Assembly: GCF_000213055.1 (NCBI RefSeq)
Contig: NZ_CM001165.1
Coordinates: forward strand, 6,999,445-7,063,444
Direction of reading: 5' to 3'
Origin: Streptomyces sp. Tu6071
GTDB taxonomy: Bacteria > Actinomycetota > Actinomycetes > Streptomycetales > Streptomycetaceae
Length of the DNA stretch: 64,000 bases
Made by a program: the position numbers and the translations under genes. Position 1 is the first letter of the stretch. Every line of letters begins with the position of its first letter. Below are positions 8,964-17,450 of the stretch, in pieces. Below the pieces are notes generated by a model. The model worked only from the letters and a program-made list of their open reading frames with translations. It had not been told where the DNA came from and ran no database searches.

Positions 8964-9037
8964 GTATGACGGCCGGAAGCCGGGGTACACGGGCCGCAGC
9001 GCGCCGCGCGGTGCGGCGCAGGACCGAGGAGGTTTTC

Positions 9038-9898
9038 ATGGGTGCGGTAAGGACCGTCACGACCGCGGGAGAACGGACCGAAGCTGCCCCCGCCCTGCCC
9101 GAGATCGCGGAACCGCACAAGGTGGCTCCCCGGGACGCACGGGAGCTGACCCGGCTCTTCTTCGACCGGCTCGACACGCTGGAGGAGGGGACGCGGGAGT
9201 TCCAGGACGCGCGGAACACGCTCATCGAGATGAACATGTCCCTCGTCCGCTTCGCGGCGCGCCGCTTCCGCAGCCGCGGCGACGACATGGAAGACGTCGT
9301 GCAGGTGGGCACGATCGGCCTCATCAAGGCGATCGACCGTTTCGAGCTGAGCCGCGAGGTGGAGTTCACGACCTTCGCCGTGCCGTACATCGTCGGCGAG
9401 ATCAAGCGCTTCTTCCGTGACACCACCTGGGCCGTGCACGTCCCGCGCCGTCTCCAGGAGGCGCGAGTCGAGCTTGCCAAGGCCAACGAGGAACTCTCCA
9501 CGCGCCTCGGCCGGGCCCCCAAGGTCTCCGAACTCGCGGCCCTCATGAGCCTCAGTGAGCAGCAGGTCGTCGAGGCCCAGATCGCGGCCAACGGCTACTC
9601 CTCCTCCTCGCTGGACGCGACCATCGGCGGCGAGGACAGCGGCGAGGGCGAGGCCGCCCTCTCCGACTTCATCGGCGCCGAGGACCCGGGCATGGAACTC
9701 GTCGAGGACCTGCACGCCCTCGCCCCGCTCCTCGCGGGCCTGGAGCCCCGCGACCGCCAGATCCTGGAGCTGCGCTTCGGCCAGGAGCTGACGCAGGCCC
9801 AGATCGGCGAGCGCCTCGGCGTCTCGCAGATGCACGTCTCGCGCCTGCTCAACCGCACCCTCGGCACCCTGCGCGCCGGGCTGATGTCCGAGCGCTGA
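9038..9898 (+). CDS. SigB/SigF/SigG-family RNA polymerase sigma factor
   Basis: This 286-aa sigma-70-family factor belongs to the stress/development subgroup. Region 2 contains RNTLIEMNMSLVRFAARRF and VVQVGTIGLIKAIDRFELSR, then FTTFAVPYIVGEIKRFFRDT. Region 3 begins with VHVPRRLQEARVEL. Region 4 ends with LTQAQIGERLGVSQMHVSRL. ATG 9038 has a strong gaggagg site seven bases upstream; an in-frame ATG at 8966 would add 24 basic residues. Such factors are held by anti-sigma HATPase proteins released by SpoIIE phosphatases, and this window encodes both types, though not adjacent. No anti-sigma gene is immediately next to it. Confidence 0.9.
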   Translation: MGAVRTVTTAGERTEAAPALPEIAEPHKVAPRDARELTRLFFDRLDTLEEGTREFQDARNTLIEMNMSLVRFAARRFRSRGDDMEDVVQVGTIGLIKAIDRFELSREVEFTTFAVPYIVGEIKRFFRDTTWAVHVPRRLQEARVELAKANEELSTRLGRAPKVSELAALMSLSEQQVVEAQIAANGYSSSSLDATIGGEDSGEGEAALSDFIGAEDPGMELVEDLHALAPLLAGLEPRDRQILELRFGQELTQAQIGERLGVSQMHVSRLLNRTLGTLRAGLMSER

Positions 9899-9924
9899 GC
9901 CCCGCCCCGCGGCGACTGAGCTCT

Positions 9925-9943
9925 TTCCCCCGCGACGGGGGAA
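9925..9943 (+). terminator. hairpin after sigma-factor gene
   Basis: A perfect 7-bp stem, TTCCCCC / GGGGGAA, with a 5-nt loop lies 27 bp after the stop codon. A second inverted repeat, GCGCCCCCGC (9956-9965) with GCGGGGGCGC (9993-10002), follows and may reinforce termination. Confidence 0.55.
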
Positions 9944-10037
9944 CGCGGCATCCCAGCGCCCCCGCCCGTACGGCCCCTCACCGGCCGAACGCGCGGGGGC
10001 GCTTCGCGTGCGCGCACCGCGGGCCCGCACGGCAACC

Positions 10038-10165
10038 GGTCCCGCGCACGACCCCTGCGGGAGGCCACACGAACCGGGAAGACGCGACGCCGACAGGTCC
10101 CGCGAACGACCTCCGCGCGGGCCACACGGACCGGTAAAACGCAACGTCGACAGGTCCCGCGAAGA
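10038..10165. repeat. 57/58-bp imperfect tandem repeat, about 2.2 copies
   Basis: The block starting GGTCCCGCG recurs at 10038, 10096 and 10153, giving periods of 58 and 57 bp. Both full copies share the segment GGTCCCGCG, then GCCACACG, ACCGG and CGACA. The one-base length difference argues against a translated repeat. It lies in the 369-bp spacer before the DUF3291 gene, where I see nothing else. Confidence 0.7.
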
Positions 10166-10267
10166 GGGCTACGTTCACCTGGCCCCGTACGAGTGCCCGC
10201 CGTCGTACGGGAGTTGCCCGGCCGCGCCGCCGGGTCCGGGCCGGGCCCCTCGACCGTGGAGAGACGT

Positions 10268-10825
10268 ATGCCCTGTGCCGCGCTGTACACCTTCGGCGTC
10301 CTGAAGTCGCCGCTCGCCGATCCCGGGCCCCTCACGCGGGCCCTCCAGGACAGCGGCGAGCCCGTCTACCGGGCGGTCGCCCGGCACCCCGGGTACCTCG
10401 CCCGCGCCGAGGCGGTGGGCGGCGACCAGGGCAACCACTTCGACTCGGACTGGGGCGCCTGGGGGGAGTTCGTCGTCCCGGCCTGGTACACCAAGGGCCG
10501 TACGGCGGACACCGTCGCGCTGGCCGCGACGCTCTCGCTCTGGACCGATCCGCGCTCCGCCTTCGACGCCGTCCTCAGCGGCGCGCACCGCCGGGCCCTG
10601 AACCGGCGTGCCGACTGGTTCGAGCGGACGGGACACCCCCGGCACGTGTTCTGGTGGGTCGCGGACGACGCGACACCCCGCTGGCAGGACGGGGTGGCCC
10701 GGCTGGAACACCTCCACGAGCACGGCCCCGCGCCGCACGCCTTTCCCTTCCCCCGCCCGTTCACCCCGGACGGGGCTCCGGCCCGGCGCGAGGGCGTGGG
10801 GCCGAGAAGCACATCCGCCGCCTGA
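10268..10825 (+). CDS. DUF3291 domain protein
   Basis: This 185-aa soluble protein resembles DUF3291 (dimeric alpha-beta barrel-like) proteins. It begins with YTFGVLKSPLADPG, has the central WGAWGEFVVPAWYTKGRT and DTVALAATLSLWTD segments, and ends with FWWVADDATPRWQDGVARLEHL. ATG 10268 is chosen for the ggagag site upstream; earlier in-frame codons give Pro/Gly-rich sequence. The function is not known. It converges on the DUF1206 gene across a strong hairpin. Confidence 0.75.
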   Translation: MPCAALYTFGVLKSPLADPGPLTRALQDSGEPVYRAVARHPGYLARAEAVGGDQGNHFDSDWGAWGEFVVPAWYTKGRTADTVALAATLSLWTDPRSAFDAVLSGAHRRALNRRADWFERTGHPRHVFWWVADDATPRWQDGVARLEHLHEHGPAPHAFPFPRPFTPDGAPARREGVGPRSTSAA

Positions 10826-10877
10826 GCCCGGCCCACGACCTCCGGACCGCCCGCGTCTCCCGGGGGCCGCTCACGCG

Positions 10878-10913
10878 GATGTGCGCCCCCACCGCACGGT
10901 GGGAGCGCACATC
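10878..10913. terminator. bidirectional hairpin between convergent genes
   Basis: GATGTGCGCCCCCACCG (10878-10894) pairs with CGGTGGGAGCGCACATC (10897-10913) with one mismatch. It sits between the DUF3291 gene (plus) and the DUF1206 gene (minus) and can serve both. Confidence 0.7.
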
Positions 10914-10926
10914 GGGGCCTTTCCGC

Positions 10927-11763
10927 TCACGTCCTCCGGTACCGGGCGCTCGCGAAGGAGAAGGCGCCGAAGCAGAGGAGGCCGATGGCGACCACCACGA
11001 GCAGCCAGGGACCGGCGGGGGTGTCGGTGAAGCTGCGCAGGGTGTCGTCCATGCCCTTCGCCTTCTTCGGCTCGAACTGGACGGCCGCGACGATGGCGAA
11101 GACCCCCGCCGTGCCGAAGAGAATGCCGCGCGACACATTGCCCGCGATGCCGAGGACGTCCACGACGCGCTCGGTGCGCGGGCCCATCTCGGCGGTCTTC
11201 AGGTGCTTGCGGAACTTGCGCATGACGCCGCGTACGACGAGACCGATGCCGACCCCGACGACGACGGCCCCCGCGATCGCGACGATCCACCGGCCGCCCG
11301 GCCAGCCGAGCGCCGTCGCCGTGATGTCCTTCGACTTCTTGTCCGAGGACCCCCCGCCGCCGCTGCCCATCGCGAAGGAGAGCACGGAGTAGGCGACGAA
11401 ACCGTAGAAGACGGCCCGGCCGAAGGATATGAGCCGCTTGCCGGCCTTGTCGCCGTCCTCGCCCGAGGCGCCGAAGGCCGCCTCCGACAGCCGCCACAGC
11501 GCCATGCCCGCGGTGGCGATGCCGAGGGCCCACAGCAGGACGAGCCCGAAGGGCTTCTCGGCGATCTCCGCGAGCGCTCCCGAACGGTCCGCCTGCTTGC
11601 CGTCACCTGGATGGAAGGCGAGCCGGATCGCGATGATCCCGATCAGTACGTAGATGACCCCCCGGGCGACGAACCCGGCACGTGCGGCGCGGTCCACCGC
11701 TTTGCTGTCTGCCGCGCGCTCCGCCTTCTGATGCGCGCGCCGTGTCGTCGATTCACTCGTCAT
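10927..11763 (-). CDS. DUF1206 integral membrane protein
   Basis: This 278-aa membrane protein is built of three similar two-helix units, as expected for DUF1206. Each unit opens with a motif such as ARAGFVARGVIYVLIGI, FGRAVFYGFVAYSVLSF or IAGNVSRGILFGTAGVFA, giving about six TM helices. ATG 11763 (MTSESTTRRAHQKAERAADS) is preferred over the upstream in-frame start, which adds unrelated sequence. The function is unknown. It is divergent from a 57-aa membrane peptide gene. Confidence 0.85.
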   Translation of the reverse strand: MTSESTTRRAHQKAERAADSKAVDRAARAGFVARGVIYVLIGIIAIRLAFHPGDGKQADRSGALAEIAEKPFGLVLLWALGIATAGMALWRLSEAAFGASGEDGDKAGKRLISFGRAVFYGFVAYSVLSFAMGSGGGGSSDKKSKDITATALGWPGGRWIVAIAGAVVVGVGIGLVVRGVMRKFRKHLKTAEMGPRTERVVDVLGIAGNVSRGILFGTAGVFAIVAAVQFEPKKAKGMDDTLRSFTDTPAGPWLLVVVAIGLLCFGAFSFASARYRRT

Positions 11764-11936
11764 ACCGCCCGATTGCCCCCGCTCCCGGCCGGGAAACGGC
11801 TCCGGCCTGCGCACACGAAATTTCGCAGTGCACACGTCAATTCGCGGGAGTGGTACGGACCTGACGGGGCACTCGCTCAGCGGTCCCACCCGGGACCACG
11901 GGCCTCGCGCCCGCCCATCCCCTTCCGGGAGACACT

Positions 11937-12110
11937 GTGCTCGCCTACGTCGCCGCGGCTTTCTTCGTGATCGCCTGGCTCCTCCTCGCCACGTCCACGA
12001 GCACCGACGCCTGGTACTCGCCGACCGCGCTCGGCTTCGTCGGCCTCGCGATCCTCGCCGCCCACCTCGGCGGCGCCTCCTCGCGCATCGGCGGCCGTCG
12101 CCACCGCTGA
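11937..12110 (+). CDS. 57-aa small membrane protein
   Basis: This short gene starts at GTG 11937 with GGGAG five bases upstream and ends at TGA 12108-12110. It encodes two hydrophobic segments (VLAYVAAAFFVIAWLLLA, then LGFVGLAILAAHLGG) joined by a short polar turn, with a basic tail. Its own ribosome-binding site and a perfect hairpin just after the stop support it as real. I do not recognise the family. Confidence 0.65.
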   Translation: MLAYVAAAFFVIAWLLLATSTSTDAWYSPTALGFVGLAILAAHLGGASSRIGGRRHR

Positions 12111-12125
12111 GCCCGGAGCGACACG

Positions 12126-12161
12126 GAGGGGCGCGCGGCAGTCGAGAACCGCGCGCCCCTC
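12126..12161. terminator. perfect 13-bp stem-loop
   Basis: GAGGGGCGCGCGG (12126-12138) and CCGCGCGCCCCTC (12149-12161) form a perfect 13-bp stem with a 10-nt loop. It lies 15 bp after the 57-aa gene and between convergent genes. Confidence 0.8.
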
Positions 12162-12164
12162 AGC

Positions 12165-12212
12165 GTGAGCCCGTGAGCCCGTGAGCCCGCGAGCCCGCGA
12201 GCCCGCGAGCCC
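12165..12212. repeat. 8-bp tandem repeat, six copies
   Basis: Three copies of GTGAGCCC (12165-12188) are followed by three copies of GCGAGCCC (12189-12212). The array abuts the terminator and precedes the end of the baeRF-like gene on the other strand. Confidence 0.85.
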
Positions 12213-12237
12213 GTGGGCTGGTGGGTTCCGCTCCGTC

Positions 12238-13347
12238 CTAGTACCTCAGCACCGCCGCGACCCGCCCGTGTTCCGCGAGCGCGTCGTCCGGGACGAAGAC
12301 GACGTCCGCGCCCGTCCCGAGCGCCGTCTCGACGAGTGTGTCGACGATGTCGTCCTCGACGTCCGGGTCCTCCGGGGAGGCCGCGGGACGCAGGTGCGTC
12401 GCCTCCGGGATCGCGGAGACCTGGAAACCGTCCTCGACGAGGAGGAGGTGGACGCGGCCCTCCTGCACGTTCTGCCAGATCTCGTCGGTGCCCGCGGCGA
12501 ACCGCTTCTGCCCGATCCCCTCGCCCAGCCGGTCGAGGGCGTCGCGCTGCCGCTCGGCCGTGTACTTCTCGCGCGCGGGGCGGATGACGTCGAGCAGGAC
12601 GTGCCCGGTCAGCTTGTCCGCCCCGGCCCGCTCGACGCGCTCCCCGACGCGCTCCTTGCTGCGGCTGCGCTCGACGAGCGTGTTGATCTGGTTCGCCGTG
12701 CCCACGACGTGCACCGGGCCCTTGCCCGTGCGCAGCGCCTCGGCGAGCTTGTCGTCCACGTCGCGCAGGTACTGGCGCAGCCGCTCCTCGCGGTACGGGG
12801 AGGGCTGAAGGCCGAAGTTCGCTCCCGGCTCGGCGTCCTCGTGGTCGGGCAGCTCGGGCTTCGCGGGGAAACCGAAGCCGGTCACCTCGGTGAGCGACTC
12901 ACCGGCCCCGTGCCACAGCCTGCTGCCCTCCTCGGAGAGGACGAGGACCCAGTACGGGCGCTCGTGCAGCCAGGAGGAGACGAGGTTGCGGGTCAGGTAC
13001 GTGTCCGCGACGACGACGCGCTCGGGCGGCGTGACGGGCAGCTTCCAGACCTCCCAGTCGTTCGCCGAGGCGAGCAGGAGTGTCCCGTCGGTGATCTCCG
13101 AGGAGTCCACCGACGCCGCCGCCTCGTCGATCCGCGCCTCGACGGCCTGGAGAGCCGCCTTGTCCACGCCCGGGTCGTCCGCGAGCCGCTTCTTCGCCTC
13201 GCTCACGAGATTGCGCAGCCGGATCGCGTCCTCCGCGCCGTCCGGCGACGCGGGGTGCGTGGGCAGCAGCAGCGACACCGCCGGGTACGGGCGCGGGGCG
13301 CGCAGCTCGGCCAGGATGTCCGGGTTCAGCTCGAAGGTGTCTCGCAC
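12238..13347 (-). CDS. baeRF-type (archaeo-eukaryotic release-factor-like) protein
   Basis: This protein of about 369 aa resembles bacterial relatives of eRF1 (baeRF, probably family 3). Characteristic blocks are ELRAPRPYPAVSLLLPTHPA near the N-terminus, LVLSEEGSRLWHGAGESLTE in the middle, and VHVVGTANQINTLVERSRS and EGRVHLLLVEDGFQ in the C-terminal half. Such proteins are proposed to act at ribosomes, but roles are mostly untested. GTG 13347 has GGGAG six bases upstream; a GTG at 13389 would add 14 residues. Nothing in the context identifies a partner. Confidence 0.7.
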   Translation of the reverse strand: MRDTFELNPDILAELRAPRPYPAVSLLLPTHPASPDGAEDAIRLRNLVSEAKKRLADDPGVDKAALQAVEARIDEAAASVDSSEITDGTLLLASANDWEVWKLPVTPPERVVVADTYLTRNLVSSWLHERPYWVLVLSEEGSRLWHGAGESLTEVTGFGFPAKPELPDHEDAEPGANFGLQPSPYREERLRQYLRDVDDKLAEALRTGKGPVHVVGTANQINTLVERSRSKERVGERVERAGADKLTGHVLLDVIRPAREKYTAERQRDALDRLGEGIGQKRFAAGTDEIWQNVQEGRVHLLLVEDGFQVSAIPEATHLRPAASPEDPDVEDDIVDTLVETALGTGADVVFVPDDALAEHGRVAAVLRY

Positions 13348-13468
13348 AAGGGGCTCCCACGTGGTCGGTCGTGTTGTCGAGGGTGGCACCGCCCGCCCCG
13401 CGACGCAGCCCGGAAGGGGCCGTGAGGGCGGGGTACGCGCTCCCTGGTGTTCCCGATCGGCCGCCGCC

Positions 13469-13485
13469 TATGATCCGCGGTCATG
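13469..13485 (+). promoter_or_regulatory. -10-like TATGAT immediately before DUF1707 start
   Basis: TATGAT (13469-13474) lies eight bases before ATG 13483 and there is no Shine-Dalgarno sequence, so the transcript is probably leaderless. The -35 region is weak. Confidence 0.45.
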
Positions 13486-14121
13486 AGTCCTTCACCGCGT
13501 CCCGGCCGGTTCCCCGAGGAATTCCCCCACGAGGACGGTCAGCGCGCCTCCGACGCCGACAGGGACGCGGTCGCCGAGCGGCTCAGGGAGGCCGCGGCCG
13601 AGGGCAGGATCGACTTCGACGAGCTGGACGAGCGCCTGGGCGCCGCGCTGGGCGCGCGGACGTACGGGGAGTTGCGACCGCTCCTCGCGGACCTGCCGGG
13701 GGCGCCGGGGTTCGTCCCGCCGCCCGCGGCACCCCCCGGCGAGCCGGTGGAACTGCGCGGCGGTATGCACGGGGTCCGCCGTTCGGGTGACTGGGCGGTG
13801 CCCGCGCGGCTCGTGGTGCGCGGGGGCATGGGTGGGGTGCTGCTCGACTTCACCAGGGTGCGGACGTCGCTCGCCGAGATCCAGGTCGAGGTGCACGGCG
13901 AGATGGCCGGCGTACGGATCGTGGTGCCGGAGTCCTGGGGGGTCGACGCGGGCGGCGTGGACCCGGGCCTGGGCGGACTGCGCGACCGTACGTCGCCGGG
14001 CCACGAGAGGGGCGCGCCGCTGCTGCGGCTCACGGGGGCGGCGGGCATGGGCGGGGTACGGGTCAGGAACCCGGGCCGTGTCGAACGCGCCCGCCTCCGC
14101 AGGAACCCTCCACGGGCCTGA
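13483..14121 (+). CDS. DUF1707 domain protein with LiaF-like C-terminus
   Basis: This 212-aa protein has an N-terminal DUF1707 (SHOCT-like) segment: RASDADRDAVAERLREAAAE, then GRIDFDELDERLGAALGART. The C-terminal half resembles the cell-wall-stress (LiaF-type) beta domain, with GGMGGVLLDFTRVRTSL and MAGVRIVVPESWGVD. No TM helix is present. The DUF1707-LiaF pairing is common in actinomycetes, and a link to envelope stress is inferred from that similarity. It converges closely on the SDR gene (27-bp gap). Confidence 0.78.
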   Translation: MSPSPRPGRFPEEFPHEDGQRASDADRDAVAERLREAAAEGRIDFDELDERLGAALGARTYGELRPLLADLPGAPGFVPPPAAPPGEPVELRGGMHGVRRSGDWAVPARLVVRGGMGGVLLDFTRVRTSLAEIQVEVHGEMAGVRIVVPESWGVDAGGVDPGLGGLRDRTSPGHERGAPLLRLTGAAGMGGVRVRNPGRVERARLRRNPPRA

Positions 14122-14148
14122 CGGCACGCCGCCCCGCCGCCGGCCCGC

Positions 14149-15708
14149 TCAGCCGCCCGCGCCCCGGGGCCGCAGCAACCCGAGCAGCGCCCGCACCGGC
14201 TTCCCGGCCTGACCGGACACCGCCTCGCCGCGCGTCACCCGCTCCGCCGCGCGCGCGATGTTCCGCGCCATCCCGCCGAAGATCACCGCGTGGAACGGCG
14301 AGACGCTCCACCAGTACACCTGCCCCGCGAGCCCCCGCGGGTGGAAGACCGCCCGCTGCCGGTACACGGACCGGTTCGGGTCGCCGTCCTGGGCCGGGTC
14401 GGCGCACAGCTCCAGCCAGCCGAGGCCCGGCATCCGCATCTCGGCGCGCAGGCGGAGCAGCTTCCCGTGCTCGATCTCCTCGACCCGCCAGAAGTCGAGC
14501 GAGTCGCCGACGCGCAGCCGCCGCGCGTCCCGGCGCCCCCTGCGCAGCCCCACCCCGCCCTGGAGCCGGTCGAACCAGCCGCGCACGGCCCACGCGAGCG
14601 GGAAGGAGTACCAGCCGTTCTCGCCGCCGATGCCCTCGATGACCTGCCACAACGCGGACTCGGGGGCGTCCGTTTCGCGCTGTCGCTCATCCGTGTAGAG
14701 CGAGCCGCCCGCCCAGTCCGGGTCGGTCGGCAGCGGATCGCTCGGCGCCCCGGGCACCGAGGCGGAGGACCAGCGGGTCGCCACATCGGCCTCGCGCACC
14801 CGCTGGAGCGCGTGCCGGAGCGTCTTGTCGAAGGGCATGGGGCGGCCCGGCTCGTCGGGCACGTACGCGGCGATGTCGTGCTCCGCGCAGACGACCTCGT
14901 AGCGCAGCGACTCGGCCAGGGGGCGCGCGAGTCCGCGCGGCACCGGCGTGACGAGGCCGATCCAGTGCGAGGACAGGCGCGGCGTGAGCACCGGGACCGG
15001 GACGATGAGGCGCTTGCGCAGTCCCGCCACCTCCGCGTACCGCTCCATCATGTGCCGGTAGGTCGTCACGTCCGGCCCGCCGATGTCGAAGTCCCTGTCG
15101 ACGTCCTCGGGCAGCTCGGCAGCGCCCACGAGGTAGCGCAGCACGTCCCGTACGCCGATCGGCTGCACCCGGGTGCTGACCCAGCTCGGCGTGACCATGA
15201 CCGGCAGCCGTTCGGTCAGGTAGCGCAGCATCTCGAAGGAGGCCGAACCGGAACCGATCACGACGGCCGCGCGCAGCACCGCCGTGGGCGTGGGGCCGGC
15301 CCGCAGGATGTGCCCCACCTCGGCCCGCGAGCGCAGGTGCGGGGACAGTTCCTTCTCCGGGACCCCGGCGGGCGTGAGGCCGCCGAGGTAGACGAGCCGT
15401 CGCAGCCCCGCCGCGCCCGCCGCCTCGGAGAAGTTGCGCGCTGCCTGGCGGTCCGTCTCCTCGAACTGCGGGCCCGAGGCGAGCGCGTGCACGAGGTAGT
15501 AACCGACCTCCATGCCCTCCATCGCGGCCCGCAACGACTCCGGGTCCGTGACGTCCCCCTTGACGACCTCGACACGGTCCGCCCAGGGGTAGTCACGCAG
15601 TTTCTCGGGCGTACGCGCCAGCGCGCGGACGCTGTGTCCCGCTTCGAGCAGTTCCGGCACCAGCCGGCCGCCGATGTACCCGCTCGCTCCGGTCACCAGA
15701 CAACGCAC
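14149..15708 (-). CDS. SDR-DUF2867 fusion oxidoreductase
   Basis: This 519-aa protein joins an atypical NAD(P)-binding SDR (glycine motif TGASGYIGGRL at the N-terminus, then VKGDVTDPESL and a YYLVHALASG segment) to a C-terminal DUF2867 domain (YSFPLAWAVRGWFDRLQGGV, RVGDSLDFWRVEEIEHGKLL). Fusions of this type are common in actinobacteria; their substrate is unknown. GTG 15708 is chosen because gggagg precedes it and the glycine motif begins six residues later; the longer frame adds Arg-rich sequence. It lies 136 bp downstream of the flotillin gene on the same strand. Confidence 0.82.
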   Translation of the reverse strand: MRCLVTGASGYIGGRLVPELLEAGHSVRALARTPEKLRDYPWADRVEVVKGDVTDPESLRAAMEGMEVGYYLVHALASGPQFEETDRQAARNFSEAAGAAGLRRLVYLGGLTPAGVPEKELSPHLRSRAEVGHILRAGPTPTAVLRAAVVIGSGSASFEMLRYLTERLPVMVTPSWVSTRVQPIGVRDVLRYLVGAAELPEDVDRDFDIGGPDVTTYRHMMERYAEVAGLRKRLIVPVPVLTPRLSSHWIGLVTPVPRGLARPLAESLRYEVVCAEHDIAAYVPDEPGRPMPFDKTLRHALQRVREADVATRWSSASVPGAPSDPLPTDPDWAGGSLYTDERQRETDAPESALWQVIEGIGGENGWYSFPLAWAVRGWFDRLQGGVGLRRGRRDARRLRVGDSLDFWRVEEIEHGKLLRLRAEMRMPGLGWLELCADPAQDGDPNRSVYRQRAVFHPRGLAGQVYWWSVSPFHAVIFGGMARNIARAAERVTRGEAVSGQAGKPVRALLGLLRPRGAGG

Positions 15709-15844
15709 CGCGGCCTCCCTCGGAGTGACATTCCTTCCCACCATGGCACCGGCGGGCGGGGAGCGCGCGCTCGCGCGGGGCGCGAGGTCACGGGCCGCGT
15801 ACGGTCGCGGGGCGCGCGGGGCGTCCCGCGACCGGCCGCCGGGC

Positions 15845-17341
15845 TCAGTCGGTGATCTCCGTGTGCCCCTTCCGCCGCGGAGAAGGCACGTCCTCACCCG
15901 TACGGGCGGAACCCGCGCCCTCCGCGACCGCCGCGCCCGCCCGGCCCTCCGCGACCGCCGCGCCCGCCTGGCTCCCGCCGCCCGTCGCCTTGCGCAGCAG
16001 CTCCGTGAGGTCCACACCCGTCGTCGAGGTGAGCAGTTCGAGCCCCTGCACGACGTTGTTCGCGACCGCGCGGGGCAGCTGCCCCGCGCCGTCCGTGGAG
16101 ATGACGGTGAGCTTGTCGACCGCGCTCAGCGGCTCCGACGCCTTGGCGACGACCTGCGGCAGCACCTCCACGAGCATCTGGAGCACCGCCGCGTCCCCGT
16201 ACTGCGCGAAGGCGTCCGCCTTCTTGCGCATCGCGTCGGCCTCGGCGGCGCCGCGCGCCAGGATCGCCGCCGCGTCCGCCTCGCCCTCCAGACGCACGGC
16301 GTCGGCGAGGGCCGCGCGGTGCTCCTTCTCACCCGTACCGGTGAGCCGGGCGCGCTGCGCGTCGGCCTCGGCCTGCTTGACGAGCGTGATGCGCTGCGCC
16401 TCGGCCTCCTGCTCCGCGCGGTAGCGGGCCGCGTCGGCGGGCTTGCGGACCTGGGTGTCCAGCTCGCGGTCGGTGAGTGCGGCCTGCCGCTCGGCGACCT
16501 TCTCCTGCTCGGTGAGGACCTCCTGGTTGCGCGCCGCCTGCGCGAGCGGCCCCGCCGCCGCCGCACGGGCCGCGGCCTCGTCCGTCTCGGCCTTGATCTC
16601 GGCCTGCTTGAGCGCGAAGGTGCGCTCCGCGATCGCGATCTCCTCGGCCGCCTTGAGCCGGGCCTGCTCCGAGGCGCGCCGCGCGACCGCCTCGGCGATG
16701 TCCGCCTCCTGCTTGGCGCGTGCCGCCTCGGGCCGCCCGAGGTCCTCCAGGTAGGAGCCCTCGGTGGTGATGTCCTGGATCTGGAAGGCGTCGAGCACGA
16801 GCCCCTGTCCCGACAGGCTCGCCTCCGCCTCCTCGGCGACCTGCCCGGCGAAGGCCGCGCGGTCCCTGATGATGTCCTCGACCGACATGCGGCCCACGAT
16901 CGAGCGCAGCGCCCCCGAGAGCACCTCCTGCGTGAAGCCGACGATGCCGCCCTGCTGCATGAGGAAGCGCTGCGCGGCGGCGCGGATCGAGTCCTCGGTG
17001 CCGCCGACCTTGACGATCGCGACGCCCTCCAGGTTCGCCTTGACGCCGCGCAGCGTCACCGCGCCGCGCACGGCGACCGGGATGTGCCGCGAGGACAGCT
17101 CCAGCGTGAACCGCTGCTGCACGAACGGGACGACGAAGACCCCGCCGCCGACCACGACCTTCTGGCCGCTGTTGTCCGTGAAGATCCGCCCGGTCTCCGG
17201 GTCCGTACGGGACTTGCCACGCCGCCCCGTCACGATGAACGCCTCGCTCGGCCCCGCGACCTTGTACCGCGTGACGACCACCAGGGCCGCCAGGACGACC
17301 AGAACCACGATGCCGCTCACGGAGAGAACCACAGGACTCAT
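15845..17341 (-). CDS. flotillin-like SPFH-domain protein
   Basis: This 498-aa protein of the flotillin/FloT type scaffolds membrane microdomains in related bacteria. It has an N-terminal hydrophobic anchor (about residues 3-25), an SPFH/band-7 domain (RFTLELSSRHIPVAVRGAVT to SVEDIIRDRAAF), a long Ala/Glu/Arg coiled coil (about 190-390) and a C-terminal tail with a near-duplicated GAAVAEGRAGAAVAEGAG stretch. ATG 17341 has a GGGGG tract eight bases upstream; GTG 17350 is an alternative. The NfeD-like gene lies just upstream on the same strand, the classical flotillin-NfeD operon arrangement. Confidence 0.87.
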   Translation of the reverse strand: MSPVVLSVSGIVVLVVLAALVVVTRYKVAGPSEAFIVTGRRGKSRTDPETGRIFTDNSGQKVVVGGGVFVVPFVQQRFTLELSSRHIPVAVRGAVTLRGVKANLEGVAIVKVGGTEDSIRAAAQRFLMQQGGIVGFTQEVLSGALRSIVGRMSVEDIIRDRAAFAGQVAEEAEASLSGQGLVLDAFQIQDITTEGSYLEDLGRPEAARAKQEADIAEAVARRASEQARLKAAEEIAIAERTFALKQAEIKAETDEAAARAAAAGPLAQAARNQEVLTEQEKVAERQAALTDRELDTQVRKPADAARYRAEQEAEAQRITLVKQAEADAQRARLTGTGEKEHRAALADAVRLEGEADAAAILARGAAEADAMRKKADAFAQYGDAAVLQMLVEVLPQVVAKASEPLSAVDKLTVISTDGAGQLPRAVANNVVQGLELLTSTTGVDLTELLRKATGGGSQAGAAVAEGRAGAAVAEGAGSARTGEDVPSPRRKGHTEITD

Positions 17342-17450
17342 CCGCTCCACCCCCTTCGCCCCCGCCGCGCGGGGATCGCTCTCGTGCGTTGTGCGTGCTT
17401 GTGTGCCGGGTGCGCGCCGCGAAAGCGCGCGCCGTGTGCCCCCGGGATGC

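Larger units (their letters stand above)
8657..9037 (+). promoter_or_regulatory. leader region of sigma-factor gene
   Basis: This 381-bp spacer opens with a CCGGA-rich, repeat-like stretch (about 8666-8768) and an AT-richer patch at 8768-8800. The last 150 bp hold two overlapping mini-ORFs (8893-8919, 8916-8963) and a small hairpin (GGCGGC-GGAA-GCCGCC, 8924-8939) followed by an A-tract. I could not find a SigB-type promoter (GNNT-N14-16-GGGTAC/T) with correct spacing. Confidence 0.4.
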
